A DNA stretch of 64,000 bases from Pseudomonadota bacterium. Its GTDB lineage: Bacteria; Pseudomonadota; Gammaproteobacteria; Burkholderiales; Rhodocyclaceae. The stretch covers positions 186,001 to 250,000 of the forward strand of contig JAFEDJ010000067.1 in assembly GCA_018241685.1 (NCBI GenBank). Reading direction: 5' to 3'. Under the pieces are notes generated by a model. The model ran no database searches and was not told the DNA's origin. It saw nothing but the letters and a program-made list of their open reading frames with translations. The position numbers and the translations under genes were made by a program. Positions 14,002 through 22,497 of the stretch are shown in pieces (position 1 is the first letter of the stretch; each line of letters opens with the position of its first letter).

Positions 14002-15588
14002 ATGCATGAACGCAATAATTTCATCTCCGCATGGGGCCTTGTAGCATCAGCACTGATAATTAGTGCTTCACTCCTCAGCGCATTCGCGACGCCTCTAGGG
14101 GTTTATGATGAGGGGTTTGCCATAACGAATGCGGAGAGAATTATAAATGGCGAGACTCCACATTTGGATTATTGGACAGCCTACCCCCCGGGCACATCTC
14201 TGACTCTTTCGTTGTTTTTTGTACTTTTTGAACCAAGCCTTGTCGTAGCCAGAGTTGTTAATTTGCTCTGGTCATGCCTTCTGATCGGCTCTGTATTCTG
14301 TTTTGTCAGAGCATTCTCTGGTCGGCTTGGTGCTGCTTTTGCTGCTACTCTTTCCAGCCTTTGGTTAGGCTCAGCCCTTTATCCTTCTTATTCCGCAACG
14401 CCGGCTTTGGCTTTGATTTTCTTGTCAATCGCATTGGCTGCTCAAGAAACGAAGCGAGGCGGAACTGGGCTTATACCTTTGGCAGGAGTAGTTGCTGGCT
14501 TCGTTGCTATATTTCGACACGACTTTGCGGCTTATTTTTTTGCGTCCACTCTAGGAAGCTTCTTGGTTTCAATTGGTCTGCGTGGATTGATCAAAATTAG
14601 CGGCCGCTATTTAAATTCAGTTGTCTCGTTTCTTCTTGTTTTTTTTGGAGTGTCTCTTTTTTTATTGGTCACAGTTGCTGCAAGAGGCGGTGTTGAAAAT
14701 TTTATTGAGCAAGAAATTGTTTTTCCGGTAACCGGAATGAGAGAGAGCCGGCTGTTGCCCGTTCCTGGGTTTCTAGAACTTTTCTTGATGTGGGACTTGA
14801 AATGGGTATTGAGATGGGTGTTGGCGTGGGGGGGGATTGTTTTCCCCCTTGCTGGGTTGGCGCTGACGACGAAGAGTCATATCAAGGCATTCCCAAGGTA
14901 TTTCATTGCGGAATTTTTTTGCGCATTAATGACGATGATTCTTACCGTGCAGTCGCACAATCGTTTTGACTTGGCGCACACAGCACCATCCATGCTATTT
15001 TTATTGTGCTTTGCTTCTATTGTTTCGGCGCAGAAATCGGACGCAGCAGGATACGTGAGGAAGTCGCTTCAAATCTTTATACTGATGGTAGCGACATTGA
15101 TGTCCATATATGCTGCGCCGTCTTATGGGAAGCTGAACGATTTCTCAAAATGTACGCTTGGTCGTTCTCTTGGTGATTGCATCCCAATACATCAAGATCA
15201 AATAGGTGCTGTGAACTACATAAATAAAAAATACCCTGAAGTTGACTATGTTTTTGTTGGAAATACTCATCACGACATGATTCTTTTCAACGATTCGTCA
15301 ATGTATTTTTTGTTGAGTAAGCATGTTCCTGTGGCGTGGAGTGAAATGCATCCAGGGATCGTTACAACAAGACAAGTCCAAGAAAAAATGATCGATCAAC
15401 TCATTGCGCACAACGTAAGTGTTGTCATATTAGTTGACGTTGACAATTCGTTGGAGAAAAACAGTAGCGCCATTTCAAGCGGTGTATTTGTTCTCGATGA
15501 GTTTATTTCAAGGAATTTTTCTGCTGTTTACAAAGTAGGGCGCTACTCCGTACTGGAACGCAAAAAAGATTACTTGACGAGAAATTGA
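14002..15588 (+). CDS. GT39/ArnT-like polytopic glycosyltransferase
   Basis: The protein has 528 residues from ATG 14002. It has about ten membrane helices and ends in a soluble domain of about 150 residues. The first periplasmic loop reads YDEGFAITNAERIINGE then LDYWTAYPPGTS. The DEG-x-x-x-x-xAxR-x-xxGE-x-P-x-xD-x-x-x-x-YPPG pattern is that of GT39-like (dolichyl-/undecaprenyl-phosphate sugar dependent) transferases, with the catalytic Asp in DEG. It probably adds a sugar to a lipid or surface glycan in the periplasm. The gene is much more AT-rich than its surroundings and sits between direct repeats and IS relics, so it was acquired. The acceptor is unknown. Confidence 0.7.
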   Translation: MHERNNFISAWGLVASALIISASLLSAFATPLGVYDEGFAITNAERIINGETPHLDYWTAYPPGTSLTLSLFFVLFEPSLVVARVVNLLWSCLLIGSVFCFVRAFSGRLGAAFAATLSSLWLGSALYPSYSATPALALIFLSIALAAQETKRGGTGLIPLAGVVAGFVAIFRHDFAAYFFASTLGSFLVSIGLRGLIKISGRYLNSVVSFLLVFFGVSLFLLVTVAARGGVENFIEQEIVFPVTGMRESRLLPVPGFLELFLMWDLKWVLRWVLAWGGIVFPLAGLALTTKSHIKAFPRYFIAEFFCALMTMILTVQSHNRFDLAHTAPSMLFLLCFASIVSAQKSDAAGYVRKSLQIFILMVATLMSIYAAPSYGKLNDFSKCTLGRSLGDCIPIHQDQIGAVNYINKKYPEVDYVFVGNTHHDMILFNDSSMYFLLSKHVPVAWSEMHPGIVTTRQVQEKMIDQLIAHNVSVVILVDVDNSLEKNSSAISSGVFVLDEFISRNFSAVYKVGRYSVLERKKDYLTRN

Positions 15589-15680
15589 TTCGTCAGCCCT
15601 GAACAATCAGTCCGCCCCTTCCATCGGGTACTGGTTGACCTGCATGGCATAGTCTAAATCGGATTGACGTTAATTTAACC

Positions 15681-15698
15681 GGGCTTTGTTGCACAAAT
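15681..15698 (+). mobile_element. IS5-type terminal sequence relic
   Basis: GGGCTTTGTTGCACAAAT closely resembles the terminal repeat of IS903/IS5-type elements. No transposase adjoins it. The remaining bases between 15589 and 15771 show no gene. Confidence 0.4.
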
Positions 15699-15771
15699 GC
15701 GCTTGCGAGCGTGATGACCCCAGCCCCAGACAGGGGCCTGGGGGCGGCAAATTGAATACTGCAGGGCCGAC

Positions 15772-16025
15772 TATGTAGTTGCCACGCCCCAAGAGTGATC
15801 GATTGCCGCTCGGGAGCGAAGTGGCACACAGTTTTACTGACAGGCAGGGCCATAACGGGGAGTATGTTGGCGTGCTTGCCAGCACTGCTGGCGATACGGC
15901 TGCTATTATTTTTGCCGTTGATCATGAACACATGATGGCTATCGGGGGGCGTATGTTTGGTGCTTACAGAATGGTGTTGGCCCTGATGGTTGCCTTGTCG
16001 CATATAGGAGGAGCCTGGGGCTTGG
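15772..16025 (+). repeat. direct repeat, copy 2
   Basis: Second copy of 13422-13678. It runs through the last codons of the upstream gene (non-coding here), then the intergenic part, into the intact acyltransferase. The two copies start 2350 bases apart. Confidence 0.85.
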
Positions 16026-16942
16026 GGGCCTACGCTGTTTTTGGCTTCTTTGTTCTAAGCGGCTATTTGATGACGCATATCATGCACCGGACCTACGGTT
16101 TCACCGCATCGGGGATTGGTCGCTATGTATTGAACCGATTTCTGCGGATCTACCCCATGTACTGGTTGGCCTGCCTGGTTTCGGCCGGGGCAGTTATTGC
16201 GGCCGATCCGGAGATTACGGATTCGCTGGCAAAAGGCATGGGACTTCCCACCGCGCTGGGCGGATGGGTGCAAAATCTGCTGCTGATACTCTTCTCCGGA
16301 AGCAAGCCTGTTCTCATTTATCCCGCGTGGGCCCTGACGTTGGAGCTGTTCTTTTACGTGGCCATTGCGTTTTCTGTGTCACGAACGAGGCTCGGTACGG
16401 GAATCTGGTTCTTGCTTGGGCTGGGATACGCGCTAGTCGTCAATGCCCTGGGGCTGGATTGGAAATATAAATATTTCTCCGTGTTTGCCGCGTCGCTTCC
16501 ATTCTCCGTGGGTGCGCTTATCTTCCATTATCGGGATACGCTGTCCGGCAGGCTCGCTTTCCTGAATAATCATTCCGTTCGTTTTGGCATCGCCTCCCTG
16601 TTGTTTGTTAACTGGATCTTGTCGAAGATCTGGCCGTCAATTTATCAGGCGTTGTTTTATAGTAATCTCCTCATTCATGCCCTGATTATCGTGTCCCTGC
16701 TCGATATGCCGGAAACCGGGCGGTTTACACGGAAATGGGATAGTTGGCTGGGCAATTTCAGCTACCCCATCTACTTGATCCACATGCCGGTCGGCGTGCT
16801 GGCCGTGGCAATGGGGAGCCCTTTCAAGCTGCCCTCGCCAGGACTGTTCGTTTTGTCTTTCCCTCTTCTTGTATTCATCTCGTGGGGCATGATCGTCTGC
16901 CTCGAAAACCCTATCGACCGCCTTCGGATGCGTTTCAAGTGA
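15953..16942 (+). CDS. acyltransferase family 3 (OafA/YrhL-like) membrane protein
   Basis: The protein has 329 residues. The ATG at 15953 follows a purine-rich GGGGGGC, and the protein MFGAYRMVLALMVALSHIGG begins exactly as acyltransferase-3 proteins do (R-x-x-LA-x-xVx-x-H). AVFGFFVLSGYLMT matches the FF-x-LSG-F motif, and RFLRIYPMYWLA the R-x-x-R-I-x-P-x-Y motif. About ten membrane helices follow. Such proteins O-acylate sugars of lipopolysaccharide or exopolysaccharide. It is translationally coupled with the next gene (GTGA overlap). A 5' duplicate lies at 13606. Confidence 0.8.
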   Translation: MFGAYRMVLALMVALSHIGGAWGLGAYAVFGFFVLSGYLMTHIMHRTYGFTASGIGRYVLNRFLRIYPMYWLACLVSAGAVIAADPEITDSLAKGMGLPTALGGWVQNLLLILFSGSKPVLIYPAWALTLELFFYVAIAFSVSRTRLGTGIWFLLGLGYALVVNALGLDWKYKYFSVFAASLPFSVGALIFHYRDTLSGRLAFLNNHSVRFGIASLLFVNWILSKIWPSIYQALFYSNLLIHALIIVSLLDMPETGRFTRKWDSWLGNFSYPIYLIHMPVGVLAVAMGSPFKLPSPGLFVLSFPLLVFISWGMIVCLENPIDRLRMRFK

Positions 16943-17970
16943 GTTTGCCCCGCAGATTTGCCCTGTCCATCATTGCCTGTATGGCAATGCAAACCAGCAC
17001 AAGCTACGCTGCTCAATCAGCCAATGACTTGCTGGCCGAGTTCATGCCCTTGATCAGCCGGGTACGTGGCGCGATACGTTATCAATTTGAGCAAGGCAAA
17101 GGGTGTCTTCCCTGGTCGTCGCTTGCCCGTGATCCCAAGCTCGATGCCAGTGACAAGGCCACGGTCGATTTTGCTTTCACCGCGGAGCAGGCCAGGCAGT
17201 TGGGGGAGCCGTCCGCGGAGAAGATCGGTGCGCTTCTGGCTCCGAAGGCAAAAGCGGGGGCCTTCGTCATGGCCGCCATTGGTACGTGTGAATCGGACCC
17301 GTCCATCAGCGATATGGCTTCACCCAATGTCATCACCTTGGTCGTTGAGCGGCGTGACGGTGAGGCCGTGAAGATGAGGTTTCCCTTTCAGCAAGGCAGC
17401 GATGGGAAGCTTGCCTACATCACAAGCAAGGCCAGTGTTGGCCCCACGGACCCGCTGGTGTTTGGGGCCCCTAGGTCGGCTGACGCTCAGCAGTCGATCG
17501 CCATAACGGAACAAGCCCAGGCATTCGAAATCTCCGTTCCGGTTTCCAGCTTGTCCATTCGCCTGCCAAAAGCCGGTTTCAAACGGGAGTTGCCGCGGAA
17601 CGTGAGTGGTGCGACGGCGAGTCCCAGATATTTCATGTTCAGCGATGATGTGCGGGGTATTCGGCTGTCAGGGTGGTTCGAGTCTGCGTCCCGATTCGAG
17701 GGCGTTAAGGACAGCCCTCCCACCGTGCTGCAGGGCAGGACGCTGGCGCATCAGAATGTTGTCAAAAAGAAGACCGGCGACTGGGACACGGTGGAGTCCG
17801 ACCAGGTCGATGGCTCGCTCCATCTCAATATGACCAACATCCATGCGCATGTGGTCCGGGCTGGCAGCTGGATCGAGCTGCATCTCTCCATGAATTCCGC
17901 GCAGCCTCTGGCCACGCAGCGCGAACAACTCGCCGAAGTCCTCCGTTCCATTCAGATCGTTGAGCGATGA
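16939..17970 (+). CDS. exported hypothetical protein, 343 aa
   Basis: The GTG at 16939 overlaps the acyltransferase stop and gives a clean signal peptide (RRFALSIIACMAMQTSTSYAA, about residues 6-26). The mature protein is soluble and without repeats: a helical N-terminal 80 residues, then a beta-rich body (VITLVVERRDGEAVKMRF, FEISVPVSSLSIRLPK, GIRLSGWFESASRFEG). No catalytic motif or named family is recognised. Coupling to the acyltransferase suggests a periplasmic partner in surface-glycan modification, which is inference. Confidence 0.6.
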   Translation: MSLPRRFALSIIACMAMQTSTSYAAQSANDLLAEFMPLISRVRGAIRYQFEQGKGCLPWSSLARDPKLDASDKATVDFAFTAEQARQLGEPSAEKIGALLAPKAKAGAFVMAAIGTCESDPSISDMASPNVITLVVERRDGEAVKMRFPFQQGSDGKLAYITSKASVGPTDPLVFGAPRSADAQQSIAITEQAQAFEISVPVSSLSIRLPKAGFKRELPRNVSGATASPRYFMFSDDVRGIRLSGWFESASRFEGVKDSPPTVLQGRTLAHQNVVKKKTGDWDTVESDQVDGSLHLNMTNIHAHVVRAGSWIELHLSMNSAQPLATQREQLAEVLRSIQIVER

Positions 17971-18123
17971 TGAGGGTGTGGGTCTGTGTGGTCCCCCGTA
18001 CGAGTGCGGGGCCCCGGCGCCACGATTCATAGGAGCGGTTTCCCGCGTGCGCCGGTGACCGGGGGAGCTGCAGTCGTTCTGCTAGACTCGCCCATCCCCC
18101 AGTATCAAAGAAAGCACGGCAAA

Positions 18124-18714
18124 GTGATCTCGTCCGACCTGGAACGGCAACTGGCTTTCCTCAAGGAAATCGATCGGCTCAAGAGCGTCGTGCGCCTGTC
18201 GCCGCTCATCGATCGTTCGCGCCGCGAAAACAGCGCCGAGCATTCGTGGCACCTGGCGATGTATGCGCTGGTGCTCGCTGGGCATGCGGCCGGGACGGTC
18301 GATGTGCAGCGGGTCGTGAAGATGCTGTTGATCCACGACATCGTCGAGATCGACGCCGGTGACGTTCCTTTCCACGTGCCGGCGACGCATGTGGGGCAGG
18401 ACGAGCGCGAGCGGCTCGCCGCCGAACGTCTGTTCGGCCTGTTGCCCGACGCGCAGGCGGCCGAGTTCCGTGAGCTGTGGTTCGAGTTCGAGGCGGCTGA
18501 AAGTGATGACGCGAAATTCGCCAAGGCCCTCGACCGTTTCCAGCCGATGCTGCACAACGCCGCGACGGACGGCGGGACGTGGGTGGAGTGCGAGGTGACG
18601 CTCGAACAGATCAAGTCGCGCTGCCAGCCGCCGATCGAAGGCGGCGCCCCTGCGTTGTGGGAGGCCGCTGTCGGAATGGCCGAGGCGCATTACCGCAAGC
18701 GCTCCACGGATTGA
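18124..18714 (+). CDS. HD-domain phosphohydrolase (YfbR/HDDC2-like)
   Basis: The protein has 196 residues from GTG 18124. The metal-binding HD signature is complete: RRENSAEHSWHLAMYAL (first His), VVKMLLIHDIVEIDAGD (HD and E-x-x-x-GD) and DRFQPMLHN (late Asp). RSRRENSAEHSWH and HD-x-x-E-x-x-xGD are typical of the 5'-deoxynucleotidase YfbR/HDDC2 group, which removes phosphate from deoxynucleoside monophosphates. It is cytoplasmic. It stands alone between the exported-protein gene and small hypothetical genes. Confidence 0.8.
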   Translation: MISSDLERQLAFLKEIDRLKSVVRLSPLIDRSRRENSAEHSWHLAMYALVLAGHAAGTVDVQRVVKMLLIHDIVEIDAGDVPFHVPATHVGQDERERLAAERLFGLLPDAQAAEFRELWFEFEAAESDDAKFAKALDRFQPMLHNAATDGGTWVECEVTLEQIKSRCQPPIEGGAPALWEAAVGMAEAHYRKRSTD

Positions 18715-18854
18715 GCTGCTTGCGCGACAGCAGGCAGCGTTCTGGTTGCGACAGTAACCAGGGGCACGTCTTCACAAAAGTACTTCCAATGCAGGCATGC
18801 GCGATGCCATAGGCGTTACTTCGAACGGCATGCCATATCGAAAGAGACAGGATT

Positions 18855-19136
18855 TTGTGGCGACTTGAACTCATCAAGAGCGATGCCGCCTGTCTTGAAC
18901 TGCTGGATGAGCTTGGAGCAGACGGTGTCGGCATTGATCGATTGTCGGAGGGAGTCATTGTCTATCCACGTGATGGGCATTATTCGAGTCATCGAAAGGC
19001 TTACCTCTTCTCCGAAAAGGAATTGACTCCTCTGTATTCCTCGTTCGATACGCCCATGAATGATCTGAAGCCGTACGAGCAGAGGTGCAAGAAAATAGAC
19101 GAGAAGTGGTACATCACCTATGAGTACGTCAACTAG
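18855..19136 (+). CDS. hypothetical protein, 93 aa
   Basis: TTG 18855 is preceded by AGAGACAGGA at a usable distance. The protein is acidic and soluble (LIKSDAACLELLDELGADG, GHYSSHRKAYLFSEKEL, KWYITYEYVN), with no membrane segment and no recognised domain. Its base composition is lower in GC than the HD gene before it, and it lies 33 bases before the next gene on the same strand. Coding status rests on composition and context. Confidence 0.5.
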   Translation: MWRLELIKSDAACLELLDELGADGVGIDRLSEGVIVYPRDGHYSSHRKAYLFSEKELTPLYSSFDTPMNDLKPYEQRCKKIDEKWYITYEYVN

Positions 19137-19169
19137 ACGCCGCTTGGCGGGCAAGGAAGGGAGTGGGAA

Positions 19170-20006
19170 TTGAAGTTATCGCTAATGGCCGTTCTTCTAT
19201 TGGCTGCGAGTTTCCAGGTGCTTGCCGAATGCAAGTCGCCCGTGGAGTTGAAGGGTGTCGTTACTGTGGATCCGTGTACGGATGAGGCGTGCGTTTCCGC
19301 GGCTGAGGCGTTCTTCAAGTATTCGACAAACAAGGAGGACAGCCAGGATGACCCGACCGTCCTGAACATCAGCGTGCACGCCAGCCCGTGGAGACTTTAC
19401 GACGCAGATAAGCGAATCCTGACCATCGAAGAGCTGGCGGCGGTTGCGAAACCTCATATTGAAAGCGGTGTGAAACGGATTGTTCTCAAGGCATCTTGGA
19501 CAGGTGTCCCGCCTGGGCGCGGGGAGAAGTCGTTGGCCATGAAGCTGTCGGACGCCCTTGGGGGCTTCCCGGTTGTGGGGGCCGACGGATTCGTCTGGGT
19601 TGCCGAGGATGGTTCGCTCAGGACGACACATCAGGCGGTCACGATTTTCCAGGGGGGCCGGCCATATAAGGTTCAGCCCGGTCGGGAAGTGATGGCGTCA
19701 TTGGTGGCCGGTTGGCCAGCGACGCTCGAAGATGTCTTCCTGCAGGCCAAGGATGATGTAGGGATCATGCATGCGGGCGTCGGGTGGGATGTGTTCTTTC
19801 TTTGCCCTGATCGGGCGTTGCAGGCATTCGAAGCCGCAGCGCGATATGCAAACCCGATTGCGGCCTATAACGCGGCTCTGGTGCGGATTCAACGAAACGC
19901 CAAGGGTGATCGGGATGTCGCGATTGCGCTGCTTTCGCAAGCGGCAAACCAGGGAGATCAGAAGGCACAGATGCGCCTGGCCATGCTGAGAGCCCAGCGT
20001 CGCTGA
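19170..20006 (+). CDS. periplasmic protein with C-terminal Sel1-like repeat
   Basis: The protein has 278 residues. The start is TTG 19170 behind GGGAGTGGG. Residues 1-19 form a signal peptide (LSLMAVLLLAASFQVLA). The body has Cys residues (CKSPVELKG, DPCTDEACVSAA) that can pair. The last 55 residues (AARYANPIAAYNAALVRI ... AANQGDQKAQMRLAML) form Sel1-like helical repeats. The middle part (about 70-200) is not recognised. Probably a periplasmic protein-interaction factor. Confidence 0.62.
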   Translation: MKLSLMAVLLLAASFQVLAECKSPVELKGVVTVDPCTDEACVSAAEAFFKYSTNKEDSQDDPTVLNISVHASPWRLYDADKRILTIEELAAVAKPHIESGVKRIVLKASWTGVPPGRGEKSLAMKLSDALGGFPVVGADGFVWVAEDGSLRTTHQAVTIFQGGRPYKVQPGREVMASLVAGWPATLEDVFLQAKDDVGIMHAGVGWDVFFLCPDRALQAFEAAARYANPIAAYNAALVRIQRNAKGDRDVAIALLSQAANQGDQKAQMRLAMLRAQRR

Positions 20007-20180
20007 GCGCTCGCCTTGTACTTCGTGCGATGAGGAGGTGCCTTGGGCCATTGCCCATGCGCTCGCACTGGTAAGCAGCCTTCCGAAGTGTGCGCAGGGT
20101 GATCGATTGCCTGATCGAGCCTGGCGCAGGATTGCTGTGGATACCCGCTGAAAGCTGCTGTCTGAGTGTTGGCACGATAG

Positions 20181-20211
20181 TTGTATGATTATTTATAAAA
20201 TGATCATACAA
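20181..20211. promoter_or_regulatory. palindromic operator before the TonB receptor
   Basis: TTGTATGAT (20181-20189) is a perfect inverted repeat of ATCATACAA (20203-20211) across 13 AT-rich bases that include TTTATAAAAT, a possible -10 region. This suggests a repressor site over the promoter. The regulator is unknown; it is not a Fur box. Confidence 0.55.
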
Positions 20212-20272
20212 ATGCGCGATGCAGGCCTGCTGCGGTTTCCGGGGCGGCCGGGCGTCGTGGCAATCTTTCCCG

Positions 20273-22372
20273 ATGAAGTCCGGCAAACGCAAAGAACGAA
20301 ACTGTTTCAGGCAATTCCTCCTGGCCTCCGCCTGTGCGGGGGCATCCGTGGCCCATGGCGGCGGCATGCAGACGCTGGATGTGGTCGAGGTGAGCGCCAG
20401 TGATGCGCAGGATCTGGTCGGCGTTGCCAGCGCGGCGTCGGAGGGGAACGTGACGGCGCGGCAGCTGGAGAACCGTCCCTTGCTGCGTCCGGCGGAGGTG
20501 CTGGAGGTCGTGCCAGGCTTGATCGTTTCCCAGCACAGCGGCGACGGCAAGGCCAACCAGTACTACCTGCGCGGCTTCAACCTGGACCACGGCACCGATT
20601 TCGCGACCAGCCTGCTGGGCATGCCGGTGAACATGCCGACCCATGCGCACGGGCAGGGCTATTCGGACCTGCAGTTCCTGATTCCCGAGTTGGTGGACAG
20701 CATGCAGTACCGCAAGGGGCCGTATGCGGCCGAGGTGGGGGACTTCGCGTCGGCGGGATCGGCGGCCATCGAGTACGCGCGCAAGCTGGATCAGGACTTC
20801 GTCGATCTGTCCGTCGGCAGCCATGGTTATCGGCGTGCGCTATTGGTCGGATCGCCGGCCGTGGGCGACGGCCATCTCCTCTACGCGCTGGAGTGGGCCG
20901 GCAACAATGGCCCGTGGTCGATGCCGGAGGACCTCGACAAGCTGAACGGGCTGCTGCGCTATTCACAAGGAACGCGCGCCAACGGCTGGTCGGTGGCGGC
21001 GATGGCCTACACCGCCAAGTGGGCTTCGACGGATCAGGTGCCGCTGCGCGCGGTGGAGGCCGGGCTGATCTCCCGCTATGGCAACCTGGACCCCAGCGAC
21101 GGTGGCCGGACCCATCGCTACAGTTTGTCCGGCGAGTGGTCGCGCAAGGATGAGCGCGGCTGGCTGCGCGGCAACGTGTACGCGATGGATTACGGCCTCA
21201 ACCTGTGGTCCAACTTCACCTATTGCACCCTCGGCTGCAATCCGGGCCCTGGCGATCAGTTCGAGCAGGAAGACCGGCGCCAGGTATATGGCTTCAATGT
21301 GGCGCAGACCTGGTACGGCGACTGGCTGGCCCGGGGGGCGGACTTCACGCTGGGTTTGCAGTCCCGCCTCGACGATATCGGCAAGCTGGGCTTGTATGCG
21401 ACGACCGCCCGGCAGCGCTGGGGCACGGTGGCGCAGGACCGTGTGCGGGAAAGAAGCATCAGCCTCTACGCGGAGAGCCAGATCCAGTGGCTGGACTGGC
21501 TGCGCAGCAGCGTCGGCTGGCGCAAGGACTTCTACACGTTCGATGTCAGCGCCGACACGCCGGCCAATTCCGGCAAGGCGGACGCCAGCATCGGCTGCCC
21601 GAAGCTGTCGCTGATCTTCGGGCCGTGGAGCAAGACCGAGTACTACCTGAACATGGGCTACGGCTTCCACAGCAACGACGCCCGCGGCATCACCGTGAAA
21701 ACCAACCCGGATTTCCGCGATCCGGGCTTTGGTACGCCAGTGGCGGGTTCGACGCCCCTGGTGCGCACCAAGGGTTATGAAGTGGGCGTGCGCAGCGCGC
21801 TGATCCCGGGCCTGCAGACCTCCTTGTCCCTGTGGCGGCTGGACATTGCGTCAGAGCTGGTGTTCTCCGGCGATGCCGGTACGACGGAGCCGAGCTTTCC
21901 AAGCAAGCGGACGGGGATCGAGTGGGCCAATTACTGGATGCCGAACCCGGCGACCATCGTCGACGCCGATCTGTCGATCTCGAAAGCTCGCTATACGCGG
22001 GTGGACGACAGCGTGCCGGGCGACGATGTCCCCGGTGCGATCCGCAAGGTGGCGTCGGTGGGGGTGAGCTACGACGCCGGCGGCAAGTGGTCGGGCGGGG
22101 CGCGCCTGCGCTATTTCGGTCCGCGCCCGCTGATCGAGGACGATTCGGTGCGCTCGAAGAGCTCGACGCTGGTCAATCTGCGTGGCAGCTACCGCATCGA
22201 TGCGCGCCTGAAGCTGTCTCTCGATGTGCTCAATGCATTCAACCGCAGGGTCAGCGACATCGACTATTACTACAGCTCACAGCTGAGCGGCGAGAGCGCC
22301 GCGGTGAATGACATCCACACCCACCCGGCGGAACCCCGGACCTTCCGGCTGTCGCTGCGGGTCGGCTTCTGA
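20273..22372 (+). CDS. TonB-dependent outer-membrane receptor
   Basis: The protein has 699 residues from ATG 20273 (MKSGKRKERN); the ATG at 20219 would add 18 unlikely residues. After a signal peptide comes the plug: NVTARQLENRPLLRPAEVLE, VPGLIVSQHSGDGKANQYYL, RGFNLDHGTDFATSL and YRKGPYAAEVGDFA. A 22-strand barrel of about 550 residues ends RTFRLSLRVGF with a terminal Phe. It imports an unknown ligand. The plug resembles receptors annotated for metals or small organics, but no substrate is clear. The palindrome at 20181 sits in its promoter, and the PocR-type kinase follows 125 bases later. Confidence 0.85.
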   Translation: MKSGKRKERNCFRQFLLASACAGASVAHGGGMQTLDVVEVSASDAQDLVGVASAASEGNVTARQLENRPLLRPAEVLEVVPGLIVSQHSGDGKANQYYLRGFNLDHGTDFATSLLGMPVNMPTHAHGQGYSDLQFLIPELVDSMQYRKGPYAAEVGDFASAGSAAIEYARKLDQDFVDLSVGSHGYRRALLVGSPAVGDGHLLYALEWAGNNGPWSMPEDLDKLNGLLRYSQGTRANGWSVAAMAYTAKWASTDQVPLRAVEAGLISRYGNLDPSDGGRTHRYSLSGEWSRKDERGWLRGNVYAMDYGLNLWSNFTYCTLGCNPGPGDQFEQEDRRQVYGFNVAQTWYGDWLARGADFTLGLQSRLDDIGKLGLYATTARQRWGTVAQDRVRERSISLYAESQIQWLDWLRSSVGWRKDFYTFDVSADTPANSGKADASIGCPKLSLIFGPWSKTEYYLNMGYGFHSNDARGITVKTNPDFRDPGFGTPVAGSTPLVRTKGYEVGVRSALIPGLQTSLSLWRLDIASELVFSGDAGTTEPSFPSKRTGIEWANYWMPNPATIVDADLSISKARYTRVDDSVPGDDVPGAIRKVASVGVSYDAGGKWSGGARLRYFGPRPLIEDDSVRSKSSTLVNLRGSYRIDARLKLSLDVLNAFNRRVSDIDYYYSSQLSGESAAVNDIHTHPAEPRTFRLSLRVGF

Positions 22373-22393
22373 TCTTGACTCGCTCCAGTCCCT

Positions 22394-22442
22394 GGCCGAA
22401 GAATGGGCGCTCAGCCGAATTGAGCCAGTGAAGTCTTCGGCC
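22394..22442 (+). terminator. long stem-loop after the receptor gene
   Basis: GGCCGAAGA (22394-22402) pairs with TCTTCGGCC (22434-22442). An inner GCTCA/TGAGC stem sits in the loop. There is no T-run, so it could also be a leader structure of the kinase gene. Confidence 0.45.
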
Positions 22443-22497
22443 CAGGCCTGCGGGCATGCAATCGCCCGCTGGATACCTTCCGTATAGGTCCGCCCCC

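Noticed and set aside
22373..22497. Possible cobalamin riboswitch between the TonB receptor and the PocR kinase
   Set aside because: The conserved B12 box (AGCCAGGAGACCTGCC-like) is absent; the stem-loop there is better explained as a terminator or simple leader structure.
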